The translations under genes were made by a program, and so were the position numbers. From contig JAGNSM010000005.1 of assembly GCA_017988045.1 (NCBI GenBank), forward strand, positions 1 to 37,617: 37,617 nucleotides of DNA, in the 5' to 3' direction. Source of the DNA: Fusobacteriaceae bacterium. GTDB taxonomy: Bacteria > Fusobacteriota > Fusobacteriia > Fusobacteriales > Fusobacteriaceae. The stretch's first letter is position 1, and every line of letters starts with the position of its first letter. Under the pieces are notes generated by a model. It made no database searches, was not told where the DNA came from, and was given only the letters and a program-made list of their open reading frames with translations. Shown here one piece after another: positions 23,241-31,954 of the stretch.

Positions 23241-25154
23241 ATGAAATTTTTAAAGTTTATTTTTGTATTTGTAGTTATTAGTTCAATGATTTTTTCTGTG
23301 GAATACAGTAAAACTGTAAATTTACCTAATGCAGATGGACAGACACCATTATCGATAGCGGTAGAAGAAAAGAATATTGAAAAAATAAAAAGTTTAATTA
23401 ATAAAAAGATGGATCCAAATTCTAAACTTAATGAGTTTGGAGAAACGTTATTGATGTGGGCATGTAGAAATAGTCAAAAAGAGTTAGTGGAGTTTTTGTT
23501 ATCAAAAGGGGCAAATCTTGATATTAAAGATAGTGATGGAGAAACAGTTCTAGCCTATTCTGAGAGTAAACCTGAGATATTAAAATTATTAGTAGCTGGA
23601 GGGCTTAATCCTAATTCTAAGGATTCTGATGGAACACCAATCCTTATCAAATATATTAATATAGGAGATACAGATTTAGTAAGATTATTGATTGAAAAAG
23701 GTGCAAACATAAAATACAATCCAGAAGAAGGATACTACAATCCTGTAGAGATTGCAATTTATAGTGGTAATAAGGATATTATAAAGATGCTTATAGAAGC
23801 GGGAGTAGATATTAATCAAGAAATTTATTTTGAAACAGAATATGATGGTTACTCAAAGCCTTTTATACAATGGGCAGTAGATGAAAAATATAATGATATT
23901 GTAAAATTATTATTAGAAAAAGGTGCAACTTTTGAGAATGATGAATTCTCTATAGTTTATGGTTTGTTAAAAAATAAAGATTTTGACAACTTTAAACTTA
24001 TGATAGAAAAAGGATTGAAATTAAATGAGTCAAGAGAAGAGACAGAAAAATTACCAGTATTGAATTGGGCTATAAAAAATAACTATGATGATATTGCTTT
24101 ATTAGCTATTGATAAGGGTGCTGATTTCAATTTTGGAGTAGTTGGATTAAAGCCAATTAATATTATGTTAGAAAATAAAAAAATGGAGCTAATAAAAGCA
24201 GTAGTTGAAAAAGGTTTTGATATAAATGAGTATCTTAATAAAGAGAATAATTTAACATTATTAAGTTGGGCTGTAATCAATAAAAATATTGATTTAGCAA
24301 ATTTCTTAGTTGAGAAAAAAGTTGATGTAAATAGACTAATGACAAGTGGAATGACAGCATTAATGTTAGCATCTCAAAACAACGATGCAGAAATGGTAAA
24401 AATTCTATTAAAGGGAGGAGCAGATGTAAAAATTAAAAACTCCTCAGGAAAGACAGCTCGTGATTTAGCAACGAGTGATACAGTAAAAGAACTTCTAAAT
24501 CCAAATAAAAAAATAATACTGGCTTCTGTAATTGGAGTACTAGTTTTTGTGATATTATTAGTTGTATTATTAAGAGGAAAGAAAAATAGTAAGTATAAAT
24601 TACTTAATGCAATTAAAGCAGCAAAATATGATAAAGCAATTTCTCTTATAAATAAAGGTTCAAATTTAGAGCTTAAAGATGAAAATGGATTGACGCCTCT
24701 TTTCTATTCAATAAAAGAAAATCATGTGGAATTAGTAAAGGCATTAATAAATAAAGGTGTAAATATAAATTCTTTAGATACAAATGGAAATACGCCACTA
24801 AATTTTGCGATTGAAAATGGAAAAGAAGCTATTGCAAATCATTTAATAGATTTTGGAGCAGAAGCAAACACTAAGAATAATGTTGGACATGATACAATTG
24901 CATTAAGTATACTTAATAATTACAATGAGTTGACGGAAAAACTTATAAAAAAAGGAGTTTCTATATACAATAGATATCTAAATGGAAAAACTTTACTTCA
25001 TTTAGCCTGTGAAAATGATAATATGAATGCAGTAAAATATCTGCTGAATAAAAAATTTGATGTTAATGTCAATGATAACCTTGGGAAAACACCTTTGAAC
25101 TATACAATAAATGATGAAATAAAAACTATGCTTAATTCATCAGAAAATAATTAA
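23241..25154 (+). CDS. Exported ankyrin-repeat protein with central membrane segment
   Basis: 637 aa. Signal peptide (about 1-20), about twelve ankyrin repeats (about 30-420, typical unit TALMLASQNNDAEMVKILL), one central membrane segment (about 425-444) followed by basic RGKKNSK, then about six more repeats (455-637). If the signal peptide is cleaved, the large repeat block is periplasmic and the smaller one cytoplasmic: repeats on both sides of the membrane. Ankyrin repeats bind proteins; no enzyme domain is present. GGAGG precedes the ATG. A second ankyrin gene follows after 14 bases. Function unknown; a sensor or scaffold across the membrane is possible. Confidence 0.9.
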   Translation: MKFLKFIFVFVVISSMIFSVEYSKTVNLPNADGQTPLSIAVEEKNIEKIKSLINKKMDPNSKLNEFGETLLMWACRNSQKELVEFLLSKGANLDIKDSDGETVLAYSESKPEILKLLVAGGLNPNSKDSDGTPILIKYINIGDTDLVRLLIEKGANIKYNPEEGYYNPVEIAIYSGNKDIIKMLIEAGVDINQEIYFETEYDGYSKPFIQWAVDEKYNDIVKLLLEKGATFENDEFSIVYGLLKNKDFDNFKLMIEKGLKLNESREETEKLPVLNWAIKNNYDDIALLAIDKGADFNFGVVGLKPINIMLENKKMELIKAVVEKGFDINEYLNKENNLTLLSWAVINKNIDLANFLVEKKVDVNRLMTSGMTALMLASQNNDAEMVKILLKGGADVKIKNSSGKTARDLATSDTVKELLNPNKKIILASVIGVLVFVILLVVLLRGKKNSKYKLLNAIKAAKYDKAISLINKGSNLELKDENGLTPLFYSIKENHVELVKALINKGVNINSLDTNGNTPLNFAIENGKEAIANHLIDFGAEANTKNNVGHDTIALSILNNYNELTEKLIKKGVSIYNRYLNGKTLLHLACENDNMNAVKYLLNKKFDVNVNDNLGKTPLNYTINDEIKTMLNSSENN

Positions 25155-25168
25155 TTTAAGGAGTCTAA

Positions 25169-26191
25169 ATGAAAAAGTTTTTATTATTTATAATTTTAAA
25201 TTTAGCAATATTTGGAAATAGCAATGATTCTTTGTTTTGGGGAATTGAAGATGGAAATATACAAAGTGTAAAAAAAGCAATAAAAGATGGAGCTAATATT
25301 GAAATGGCTAATAGTGATAATTATACTCCATTAATGTATTCGTGCCTTGAATCAAATAAGGATATAACTAAACTTTTACTAGATTATGGTGCTAAAGTAA
25401 ATGCCAAGAACAAAAATGGAGATACAGCTCTTTCAATAGCAGCAGAATGCGATAATGTAGACACTTTAAAATTGTTGATTTCTAAGAGTGCCAATGTAGA
25501 AAATAAAAACAAATGGGGTCAGACACCATTATTGATGGCTTTGAATAATGGTTCTATTTATACAGCAGAATATTTATTATCAGTAAATGCGGTTACAGAT
25601 TTTAAAAAAATTGAAACAAACGTGGATACTTTATTTAGAGCAATAGGAGAGAATAAAAATAAAGTTGCAAAGTTATTGATTGATCATAATATTAATCTTG
25701 AGATAAGAGATTCTAATGGAAATACGCCTTTATTATTAATAAGTTCTGATGATAAATATTACGAATTAGCTCTAGCTCTTATTAACAATGATGCAAATTT
25801 GGAAGCGAAAAGTGATTACGGATGGACACCACTTATGAAAAGTTCATACTATGGAAGCAAAGAAATAACTAAGTTGTTATTAAGCAATGGAGCAAATATA
25901 GAGGCAGAAACAGATGAAAATTGGACAGCCCTGCATATTGCATGTCAAAACAATGATAATTATGGAATTGTAAAAATGTTACTGGAAAGAGATGCAAATA
26001 TTGAAGCTAAAACAAAGAATGGAATGACTCCAATCTTAGTGGCAGTAACAAATAATTCTTTAGATATAGTAAAATTGTTAGTAGAAAAAGGTGCAGATAC
26101 CTCTGTTAAAGATAATTATAAAGAGGGGATTTATAACAAAACAAAAACTACTGAAATGGTTAAACTATTAAAAACTTTAGGAATTAAATAA
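25169..26191 (+). CDS. Exported ankyrin-repeat protein
   Basis: 340 aa: signal peptide (about 1-17, MKKFLLFIILNLAIFG) followed by about nine ankyrin repeats and a short C-terminal cap, for example WTPLMKSSYYGSKEITKLLLSNGANIEAE. No membrane anchor besides the signal peptide, so soluble in the periplasm or released. Repeats are closer to consensus than in its upstream partner, with which it is co-transcribed. Binding partner unknown; the pair may form a complex in which this protein docks on the periplasmic block of the larger one, which is inference. Confidence 0.9.
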   Translation: MKKFLLFIILNLAIFGNSNDSLFWGIEDGNIQSVKKAIKDGANIEMANSDNYTPLMYSCLESNKDITKLLLDYGAKVNAKNKNGDTALSIAAECDNVDTLKLLISKSANVENKNKWGQTPLLMALNNGSIYTAEYLLSVNAVTDFKKIETNVDTLFRAIGENKNKVAKLLIDHNINLEIRDSNGNTPLLLISSDDKYYELALALINNDANLEAKSDYGWTPLMKSSYYGSKEITKLLLSNGANIEAETDENWTALHIACQNNDNYGIVKMLLERDANIEAKTKNGMTPILVAVTNNSLDIVKLLVEKGADTSVKDNYKEGIYNKTKTTEMVKLLKTLGIK

Positions 26192-26196
26192 ATATT

Positions 26197-26240
26197 AAAA
26201 TTACCAGTAAATTTTTATGAATATACTGGTAATTTTTTTT
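26197..26240 (+). terminator. Terminator of the ankyrin operon
   Basis: Thirteen-pair stem (26197-26209 with 26224-26236), 14-base loop, ending in eight T. Confidence 0.85.
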
Positions 26241-26266
26241 AGAATTTAAAGGAATTATGATATAAT
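26238..26266 (+). promoter_or_regulatory. Possible promoter of rqcH
   Basis: TTTAGA (26238-26243), 17-base spacer ending TGA, TATAAT (26261-26266), giving an extended -10. The leader would be only about 11 bases, close to the Shine-Dalgarno, which lowers confidence. Confidence 0.4.
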
Positions 26267-26283
26267 ACCCAAAGGTGATGAAA

Positions 26284-27885
26284 ATGTTATACATAGATGG
26301 AATAAATTTGAGATTTTTAGTTAAAGAATTACATGAAAAATTGAAAGGTAAAAAAGTAAGTAGGATAATTCAGTATGATAACCTATCTTTTTCTTTATTT
26401 TTTGGAAAAGATAATCTTTATTTTTCAATAAATCCAAGCTTGCCTTTAATATATTTAAAAGAAAATAAAGAACTTGCACCAGAAAAGCCCCTAAACTTTT
26501 CACTTTCTCTAAAAAAGTTCTTATTATCAGCTCAAATTGAAAAAATTGAGCAGTTAGACTATGATAGAATTGTAATTATGAGTTTTTCTAAAATAGATGA
26601 ACTAGGAGACTTTAAAGAATATAGACTTATTATAGAACTTACAGGAAAACATTCTAATATTTTTATTTTGGATAAAGAAAATAAGATTTTAGACTTGGCA
26701 AAAAAATTTAGTTTGGAAGAGAGTTCTTTGAGATTACTTATGCCTCACGCTCCATATGAAGAGCCAAAGGTAGATGATAAAGTTCTTTACAATACAGTAG
26801 ATGAAGAGACTTTTAATAGAATAAAAGGTAATCTTTCAAGAGAGGTACAAGGGTTTGGGAAGTTTAATAATGAGAAGTGTACAGATTATAATATTTTTTC
26901 AAATATTCTTAATGAAGCAGTGACTCCTACAATATATTATGAAAATAATAAAATAATATTTGCAAGTTTTTTGACTTATGATAAGTTTGCCCATCTAGAA
27001 TCAGAAACTTTCGAATCATGTAATGAGCTTATTAATTATTATACAGAAAAAACTCTTTCAAATAATTTTATCTCAGCTTTGAAAAAAGAACTGGATAAAG
27101 GGTTACATTCTAGAATTAAGAAACATGAAAAAATCTTGGGAAACTTAAAAAAAGACCAGAATGAGATGGATAAATATGATAGACTTAAGGAAATTGGAGA
27201 TATTCTTGCAGCCAATCTTTATGCTATAAAACCAAGGTCTAAAATGGTAGAAGCTTATGATTTTTATAAAAATATAAATATTTTTATTGACCTTGATGAA
27301 AAACGAACACCTCAACAAAATTTAGATAGCTATTATAAAAGATATAATAAAGGGAAAAGAGGAGTTACTCATGCAATTGAAAGAGAAAAGCTTATTTCAG
27401 AAGAGCTTAGATACTTTAATGAACTTTTGTTTTTCTTAGATAAAGCTGAGAATGTTGAAGTTTTAAAAGATTTGAAAGAAGAGTTTATGCAAAATGGAAT
27501 TCTTCCGAAAAAACAAATTAAAGGTAAACTAAAAAAAGTAATAATTAATCCACCATTTGAAATAATAGAAGACAGTAGAGTATATTATGGAAGAAACAAT
27601 AAAGAAAATGAATATATTACATTCAAATTGGCTGATGGTGATGATTTGTGGTTTCATATAAAAGATTTGCCTGGAAGTCATGTAATTATTAAAACTAATT
27701 TAGAAGTAACGACAGAATCACTTATTCTAGAAACTGCAAAACTATGTGCAGCTAATTCTAAAGTAAGCAAAGGAAATAGAGTAAGAATCGATTATTGCAA
27801 AAAGAAGTTTGTAAAAAAACCTAAGGGTTCTGCTGTTGGAAATGTTATTTATTCAAATGAAAAATCAATTTTTATAGATATTTAA
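26284..27885 (+). CDS. rqcH: RqcH/NEMF-family ribosome quality-control protein
   Basis: 533-aa NFACT protein, formerly annotated as fibronectin-binding protein. It binds stalled 50S subunits carrying peptidyl-tRNA and recruits tRNA-Ala to add C-terminal alanine tails. Visible: NFACT-N domain (about 1-170) with the tailing-critical D94-R95 pair in YDRIV and LTGKHSNIFIL, helix-hairpin and coiled coil (about 270-400), and C-terminal NFACT-R domain (about 430-520) with DLWFHIKDLPGSHV. The ATG at 26284 follows AAGGTG by six bases; two upstream in-frame codons overlap the Shine-Dalgarno. Monocistronic between two terminators. Confidence 0.93.
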   Translation: MLYIDGINLRFLVKELHEKLKGKKVSRIIQYDNLSFSLFFGKDNLYFSINPSLPLIYLKENKELAPEKPLNFSLSLKKFLLSAQIEKIEQLDYDRIVIMSFSKIDELGDFKEYRLIIELTGKHSNIFILDKENKILDLAKKFSLEESSLRLLMPHAPYEEPKVDDKVLYNTVDEETFNRIKGNLSREVQGFGKFNNEKCTDYNIFSNILNEAVTPTIYYENNKIIFASFLTYDKFAHLESETFESCNELINYYTEKTLSNNFISALKKELDKGLHSRIKKHEKILGNLKKDQNEMDKYDRLKEIGDILAANLYAIKPRSKMVEAYDFYKNINIFIDLDEKRTPQQNLDSYYKRYNKGKRGVTHAIEREKLISEELRYFNELLFFLDKAENVEVLKDLKEEFMQNGILPKKQIKGKLKKVIINPPFEIIEDSRVYYGRNNKENEYITFKLADGDDLWFHIKDLPGSHVIIKTNLEVTTESLILETAKLCAANSKVSKGNRVRIDYCKKKFVKKPKGSAVGNVIYSNEKSIFIDI

Positions 27886-27887
27886 CT

Positions 27888-27916
27888 AAATGAAGTCGTT
27901 GGACTTCATTTTTTTT
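27888..27916 (+). terminator. Terminator of rqcH
   Basis: Perfect ten-pair stem (27888-27897 with 27902-27911), loop GTTG, continuing into a T-run. Confidence 0.9.
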
Positions 27917-27987
27917 ATATTTTTTCAAGGATATAGGTATTTGTATAGTATATTTTATAAAATAGATTTTAACTGAAGGAGCCTTTT

Positions 27988-29148
27988 ATGGAAACAATAT
28001 TAAATCTAAGAAAATTTGTTATGCCTGAAGTTGTATTTGGTAAAGGAGCTAGAAAATTAGCTGGACAATATGCAGAAAAATTTTCATTAAAAAAAGTGCT
28101 ACTAGTTACTGATAAAGGGATTATTGAAAATGGATGGGTAGAAGATGTAGTTAAATCTTTAGATGAACTAGGAATAGAATATATTCTTTTTACAGAACTA
28201 ACACCTAATCCAAAAGATTTTGAAGTAATGTTGGGGGCAGAATCTTTTAAAAATAATAGATGTGATGGAATTATAGCTATAGGTGGTGGAAGTCCTATGG
28301 ACCTAGCCAAAGGAGTTGGAATAATCTCCACAAATGGCGGAATGATAGTTGATTATAAAGGCGTAGATATGATTACTAAGGCTATTCCACCAATGATATT
28401 TATTCCGACAACAGCGGGAACATCAGCAGATGTTTCACAGTTTGGGATTATTTCAGATACCAAGAAAAAGATTAAAGTTGCTATTGTAAGTAAAAATATT
28501 ATTCCAGATGTGGCTCTTATTGACTATGAGACTACTTTAACAATGGATAACTATTTGACTGCCTGTACAGGAATAGACGCGTTTACACACGCAATAGAAG
28601 CCTATGTATCAAAAGTATCGTCGCCTCTTACAGATATTCATGCAATAGAAGCAATTAATATTATTTATAATTATTTACCTTTAATAATTAAAGAACCAGA
28701 TAATTTACAGTATAGAGAAAAATTAATGTTTGCTAGCATGGAAGCTGGGTTTGCTTTTTCAAATGCTATTTTAGGAGCAGTTCATGCAATGGCACATAGT
28801 TTGGGAGGGCTTTTGGATTTGCCTCATGGTGAGTGTAATGGGATACTACTTAATCATGTTGTTGATTTTAATTACTCCTCTACCCCAGATAAGTTTAATA
28901 AGATTTCAGAAATAATAGGAATAAAAATGCATAATTATAATTCTCAAGAAAAAAAATTAATATTGTTTGATAAATTACAAGAGTTAAAAGAGAGTATTGG
29001 AATTATTAAGAGCTTAAAAGAGCTTGGAGTAAGAGAAAGTGATATTCCTCTATTAGCTCACAATGCACTAAATGATGCATGTATTATTACTAATCCAAGA
29101 GAAGCAGCCAAAGAAGACATTGAAAAAATCTTCTATAAAGCTATGTAA
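27988..29148 (+). CDS. Iron-containing (group III) alcohol dehydrogenase
   Basis: 386-aa NAD(P)-dependent dehydrogenase for short alcohols or diols, similar to butanol and 1,3-propanediol dehydrogenases. N-terminal dinucleotide fold with GGGSPMD (99-105) and IPTTAGTSADVS; C-terminal metal domain with D197 and H201 (GIDAFTHAIEAYV), H266, and H280 (LPHGECN), the complete iron site. A poor promoter (TTTTCA, 16 bases, TATAGT at 27944-27949) lies upstream. Only 13 bases and no terminator separate it from the kinase gene, so it probably heads the signalling operon. Physiological substrate unknown; fermentation is the likely setting. Confidence 0.92.
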   Translation: METILNLRKFVMPEVVFGKGARKLAGQYAEKFSLKKVLLVTDKGIIENGWVEDVVKSLDELGIEYILFTELTPNPKDFEVMLGAESFKNNRCDGIIAIGGGSPMDLAKGVGIISTNGGMIVDYKGVDMITKAIPPMIFIPTTAGTSADVSQFGIISDTKKKIKVAIVSKNIIPDVALIDYETTLTMDNYLTACTGIDAFTHAIEAYVSKVSSPLTDIHAIEAINIIYNYLPLIIKEPDNLQYREKLMFASMEAGFAFSNAILGAVHAMAHSLGGLLDLPHGECNGILLNHVVDFNYSSTPDKFNKISEIIGIKMHNYNSQEKKLILFDKLQELKESIGIIKSLKELGVRESDIPLLAHNALNDACIITNPREAAKEDIEKIFYKAM

Positions 29149-29161
29149 AGGTGGTGAATTT

Positions 29162-30346
29162 ATGAATAATGATGAGAGACTCCAAAAAATTATGGGATTA
29201 GGAAAGGAATCTAGTAAGAAAACCTATTATCCTGATTTTAAAAATAATCTTAAGCAGCTCAGTCAAGAAAAAGAAAAGCTAGAAGCCATGTTTAATAATG
29301 CAATTAATGGAATTATTAGAATAGAGTTAGACGGTAAAATTATTGCTTCCAATAAATCATCAACGAAGTTATTACAAGAGATATTTCCCAACTTTAGTAT
29401 TAACAATACAAATGCACTAGATATCTTTGGAAAAGAGCTTTGGGAAGAAGTTAAAGAGAAAACTTTGAAAACTAGAAAAATTGATATGATTGAATTTGTG
29501 GTGCCAAGTAAAGTTAAAAACTATTGGCTTCAACTAAATATGATTTATCAAAGTCCTCTTGGAATTGAACCTTATTTTGAAGCATTTTTTCAAGATGTAA
29601 CAATAAAAAAAGAGTATGAATTGCAATTAACAAATATGAATAAGTTATTAGAAAAAAAGGTAGACGAGAGAACAAAGGACCTTGAAGATTTTGCTTATAT
29701 TATTTCACATGATTTGAAAGCTCCACTTCGTGCGATTAATCAGCTTAGTAACTGGATACTTGAGGATTATGAAAAAACACTAGATGATGAAGGGAAAAAT
29801 ATTTTGCATTTAATGGAAGATAGAATAGGTACAATGGAGAGTCTTATTAATGGAGTTCTTGAATATTCAAGAATAGGAAGGAACCAAGAAGCTTCTTCAT
29901 ATGTCTATTTTGAAAAACTACTGAATGAGATTACTAAAACATTTTCTATTGAGAAAAATATTATTTTTGAAATTAATAATAACATCAGTATTCTTAAGGG
30001 AAATAAGACAAAATTTGTTCAAGTTTATCAAAATTTAATATCAAATGCTATAAAATATATGGATAAACCAAAAGGAATTATTACTCTTACAACTCACACC
30101 AATCCTACAAATTATATATTAATCGTTAAAGATAATGGTTCAGGTATAGAGGAAAAGTTTTTGCCTCACATATTTGAAATATTTAATACAGCAGGGAGAG
30201 AAACAACAAAACGTTCTACAGGAATAGGTTTATCAATAGTAAAAAAAATAATTGATAGTTTTGATGGAAGTATTCAGGTAAATTCAGTAGTGAAAGATGG
30301 TACAGAATTTATTATTACTATACCAAAACGAGAGGAGTACCTATGA
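29162..30346 (+). CDS. Cytosolic PAS sensor histidine kinase
   Basis: 394 aa without membrane segments. PAS domain (about 36-150), coiled coil (about 150-178), HisKA dimerisation domain with ISHDLKAPLRAI (phospho-acceptor H183, acidic D184, Ala at the +4 position), and HATPase domain (about 270-390) with NLISNAIKYMD, DNGSGIEE and TGIGLSIVKK. The H-box style is that of phytochrome-like kinases paired with Rcp1-like regulators, and such a regulator follows, overlapping by four bases. Ala replaces the Thr/Asn used for phosphatase activity, so this kinase may only phosphorylate. ATG chosen for AAAGGTGGTG upstream. Confidence 0.92.
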   Translation: MNNDERLQKIMGLGKESSKKTYYPDFKNNLKQLSQEKEKLEAMFNNAINGIIRIELDGKIIASNKSSTKLLQEIFPNFSINNTNALDIFGKELWEEVKEKTLKTRKIDMIEFVVPSKVKNYWLQLNMIYQSPLGIEPYFEAFFQDVTIKKEYELQLTNMNKLLEKKVDERTKDLEDFAYIISHDLKAPLRAINQLSNWILEDYEKTLDDEGKNILHLMEDRIGTMESLINGVLEYSRIGRNQEASSYVYFEKLLNEITKTFSIEKNIIFEINNNISILKGNKTKFVQVYQNLISNAIKYMDKPKGIITLTTHTNPTNYILIVKDNGSGIEEKFLPHIFEIFNTAGRETTKRSTGIGLSIVKKIIDSFDGSIQVNSVVKDGTEFIITIPKREEYL

Positions 30347-30753
30347 ATTCCACGAAACCCATACTTCTTATAGAAGATGATCAAATTGATAGAATGACTG
30401 TTCAAAGAAGTTTTAAAAACTTGAATATAAAAAATCCGTTAAGTGTTGCCTGTAACGGAGAAGAGGGATTACAATTAATTCAAAATACTACTGAAACACC
30501 GTGTCTTATTATTTTGGATATTAATATGCCAAAGATGAATGGGATTGAGTTTCTAAAGATTATAAAGGCAGACCCTAATTTTAAGACTATTCCTGTAGTA
30601 ATATTAACTACTTCAAATGATGAAAATGATAAATTTATATGTTATTCATATGGTGCTGCTGGATATATTATAAAGCCAATTGATTATAATGAATTTCAAG
30701 AAGCCATAAGAACTTTTAATAACTATTGGAATATTAATCAATTTGTATCATAG
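30343..30753 (+). CDS. Rcp1-like single-domain response regulator
   Basis: 136-aa receiver domain only. Acidic pocket E11-D12-D13, phospho-acceptor D59 in LDINMPKMNG, Thr in VVILTTS, and Lys in YIIKPID. The segment between strand 4 and helix 4 (NDENDKFICYSYGAAGYI) and the C-terminal extension ending EAIRTFNNYW resemble regulators that serve phytochrome-like kinases. No output domain, so it must act by protein contact or as a phosphorelay shuttle. It starts at an ATGA overlap with the kinase; 22 bases follow to the HD-GYP gene. Confidence 0.93.
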   Translation: MNSTKPILLIEDDQIDRMTVQRSFKNLNIKNPLSVACNGEEGLQLIQNTTETPCLIILDINMPKMNGIEFLKIIKADPNFKTIPVVILTTSNDENDKFICYSYGAAGYIIKPIDYNEFQEAIRTFNNYWNINQFVS

Positions 30754-30775
30754 AAACAGAAAGGAGATCTTATTT

Positions 30776-31933
30776 ATGATAAGACTACTAGTTATTGATG
30801 ATGACTATTTTGATATAATGGCTTTTAAACGTTTCTTTAAAAATATAGATACAATAGAGCTAGAAACGGTTCAATCAATAAGTGATGCTATTGATAAAAT
30901 AAAAAAATCTACTTTTGATATTTTGATTAGTGATTTTAATTTGAAAGATGGAAATGCTTTTGAACTTTTGGAAGTAAAAGGGAATATTCCTATTGTAATA
31001 ATTACAGGTGTAGATAGTGGACAAATAGCTTTGGAAGCTTTGAAAGTAGGGGCTTATGACTTTATTGTGAAAGATAGCAAAGGAGATTATATAAAGACTT
31101 TGCCTATTGTTATAAGAAACTCTATAGAAAGAAATAAAGCAGAACTTAAATTGAAAGAATATCAAAAAGAATTAGAAAATATTATAAAAGAAAAAACAAT
31201 TGCTTTGGAAATTGAAGCTAAAGACAGAAAAAAAACAGAAAGAGAGCTTTTAAAAGCTCAAAAAGAAATAAAAAAAGCAAAAAATTCTATGATATTTGCT
31301 TTAGCAACTTTAGCAGAATCAAGAGATAGCGAAACAGGAGCACATACTCTTAGAATTAGAGAATATTGTAAATGTCTTGCATTTAGATTAAAAAAAGAAA
31401 AACAGTTTAGGAGTAAAATTACTAAGCAATTTATTGATGATATTTATCACACTTCTGTTTTGCATGATATAGGAAAAGTGGGAATACCAGATTCAATATT
31501 GTTAAAAGAAGGAAAACTAACAGAAAAAGAGTTTGAGATAATGAAAACGCATTCAGAAATAGGTGGGAGAACCCTTGCAAAAGTTTATGAATCTCATCCG
31601 ACCCATAGTTTCTTGGAAATGGCAACAGATATAGTATTGCATCATCACGAAAAATGGAATGGTGAAGGTTATCCTAGAGGTTTATGTGCTCATGAAATTA
31701 GCTTAGCTTCAAGAATAACAACTTTTGCAGACATATTTGATGCACTAATGTCAAAGAGAGCCTACAAAGAAGCTTTTTCAAAAGAAAAAACCTTAGAAAT
31801 TATGAAATCTGAAAAAGGAATTACTTTAGATCCATATATTTTCCCTTATTTTGAAGAGATATTTGAAGATTTTGTAAAAATATTTGAAGATTTTGAAGAT
31901 GATTCAATAGATTTTAGTTCATATTATTTTTGA
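30776..31933 (+). CDS. REC-HD-GYP response regulator (c-di-GMP phosphodiesterase)
   Basis: 385 aa. Receiver domain (about 1-118) with D53 as phospho-acceptor and K99; coiled coil (about 120-172); HD-GYP domain (about 175-370) with HD at 230-231 in LHDIGKVGIPD, H259, the HHHEKWNGEGYP stretch (289-300) containing GYP, and FADIFDALMSKRAYK. All metal-ligand positions are filled, so hydrolysis of c-di-GMP controlled by phosphorylation is likely. The ATG at 30776 follows AAGGAG; an upstream codon at 30743 overlaps the previous gene. It is the operon's only output enzyme. Confidence 0.93.
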   Translation: MIRLLVIDDDYFDIMAFKRFFKNIDTIELETVQSISDAIDKIKKSTFDILISDFNLKDGNAFELLEVKGNIPIVIITGVDSGQIALEALKVGAYDFIVKDSKGDYIKTLPIVIRNSIERNKAELKLKEYQKELENIIKEKTIALEIEAKDRKKTERELLKAQKEIKKAKNSMIFALATLAESRDSETGAHTLRIREYCKCLAFRLKKEKQFRSKITKQFIDDIYHTSVLHDIGKVGIPDSILLKEGKLTEKEFEIMKTHSEIGGRTLAKVYESHPTHSFLEMATDIVLHHHEKWNGEGYPRGLCAHEISLASRITTFADIFDALMSKRAYKEAFSKEKTLEIMKSEKGITLDPYIFPYFEEIFEDFVKIFEDFEDDSIDFSSYYF

Positions 31934-31954
31934 AACTAAAATGAAAGGAGTATT

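Noticed and set aside
23300-26150. Recurrent similar DNA blocks of about 100 bases that could suggest a tandem repeat array.
   Set aside because: They are coding ankyrin repeats with diverged DNA; there are no identical repeats or CRISPR-like spacers.
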